From Ottowia beijingensis (lineage in GTDB: Bacteria > Pseudomonadota > Gammaproteobacteria > Burkholderiales > Burkholderiaceae_C): 64,000 bases of DNA. The number at the start of each line of letters is the position of its first letter. Position 1 is the stretch's first letter. The position numbers and the translations under genes were made by a program. The DNA lies in NCBI RefSeq assembly GCF_013423955.1, contig NZ_JACCKX010000001.1:2604001-2668000 (forward strand), given 5' to 3'. The notes under the pieces are model-generated. The model was not told where the DNA came from, searched no databases, and saw only the letters and a program-made list of their open reading frames with translations. Below are positions 63,532-64,000 of this stretch, one piece after another.

Positions 63532-64000
63532 GTGACCCTCCGATCCGCCCTGCTGCACCCGCTGGCCAAGCCGCTGGTCTTCGTGCTCTGTCTGTTGCCG
63601 CTGGCCTGGCTGGTGTGGGGTGCCGCCACCGACCAGTTGGGTGCTAACCCGGCTGAGGCGCTGATTCGCGGCCTGGGCGACTGGACGCTGCGATTTCTGT
63701 GCCTGGCGCTGGCAGTCACGCCGCTGCGGCTGCACACGCGCACGCCGCAACTGGCGCGGTATCGGCGCATGCTCGGGCTGTTCGTGTTTTTCTACGCCTG
63801 CCTGCACCTGCTGGCCTACGGCTGGCTGGACATGGGACTCCAAGTCGCCGACATCGGCCGCGACATCCTCAAGCGGCCGTTCATCCTGGTCGGCTTTGCC
63901 TGCTGGCTGCTGTTGTTGCCGCTGGCGCTGACGTCCACCAACCGCGCCGTGCGCGCGCTGGGCGGGCGCGCATGGCAGACGCTGCATCGGCTGGTGTATC
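63532..64000 (+). CDS. msrQ: MsrQ haem-binding membrane subunit (5' part)
   Basis: 156 codons in the window, cut by the right edge; start GTG 63532. At least four membrane helices so far. MsrQ residues seen: LGANPAEALIRGLGDWTLRF, LAVTPLR, LARYRRMLGLFVFFYACLHL (haem His), and RAWQTLHRLVY (second haem His region). It passes electrons from quinol or a flavin reductase to MsrP. A 118-bp palindrome separates it from msrP, unusual for a pair often coupled tightly. Confidence 0.92.
   Translation, partial: MTLRSALLHPLAKPLVFVLCLLPLAWLVWGAATDQLGANPAEALIRGLGDWTLRFLCLALAVTPLRLHTRTPQLARYRRMLGLFVFFYACLHLLAYGWLDMGLQVADIGRDILKRPFILVGFACWLLLLPLALTSTNRAVRALGGRAWQTLHRLVY

Overview
The window is chromosomal DNA from a GC-rich betaproteobacterium of the order Burkholderiales, most likely family Comamonadaceae. 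This rests on the gene content and order (accB-accC-prmA-zinc-ribbon gene-pfkB; metK divergent from two lipid A-type acyltransferases; cytochrome c4-resB-ccsA), on the long NrdA, and on the interspersed repeats. The genus cannot be fixed from this sequence. There is no prophage, insertion sequence, integron, CRISPR array or large foreign island: it is core genome, with accessory DNA limited to short intergenic repeats.

Layout. 1-3700: 3' part of an rrn operon (tRNA-Ile, tRNA-Ala, 23S, 5S, terminator). 3.7-7.1 kb: tldD, then aroG behind what looks like a complete translation-coupled attenuator whose leader peptide codes for Phe, Tyr and Trp. 7.2-12.4 kb (minus): mpl carrying an inserted repeat, an unknown membrane-anchored protein, and an acyl-CoA synthetase. 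12.5-19.3 kb (plus): a TlpA-like thioredoxin, accB-accC (three evenly spaced dyads upstream), prmA, a zinc-ribbon/DUF3426 protein and a PfkB kinase. 19.4-24.6 kb (minus): an H1-like histone and nrdA-nrdB with two NrdR boxes. 25.1-30.1 kb (minus): an overlapping chain ccsA-like/PP0621-like/pilS/pilR/ampD. 30.2-34.5 kb (plus): ffh, a small tyrosine phosphatase and two tandem signal-peptide methyltransferases. 34.7-39.5 kb: a LysR regulator divergent from pirin/FMN-reductase/pirin/DedA-rhodanese. 39.6-52.4 kb: small envelope and metabolic genes, metK, two acyltransferases, a fused kinase, argE, htpX, an FAD oxidoreductase, cysK and rnpB. 52.6-64 kb: an M48 protease, YjgN, a hydrolase, DUF488, engB, cytochrome c4, the System II cytochrome c maturation pair resB/ccsA, and msrP-msrQ (the last cut by the window edge).

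Sequence quality. Nineteen otherwise normal genes are broken by about 32 small frame changes, and every one can be explained as a loss of one (twice two) bases, mostly in G/C/A/T runs. Essential genes (ffh, metK, nrdB) are among them. Adding the missing bases makes every gene length divisible by three. I therefore treat these as consensus errors of a long-read type assembly, give whole-gene coordinates, and note each break; I do not call them pseudogenes.

Most interesting signals: the aroG aromatic attenuator, the 21-bp-periodic operator array before accB, a repeat that seems to have inserted in frame inside Mpl, two large families of intergenic hairpin repeats (one very like Pseudomonas REP/REPIN sequences), and a tandem pair of apparently exported SAM-type methyltransferases.
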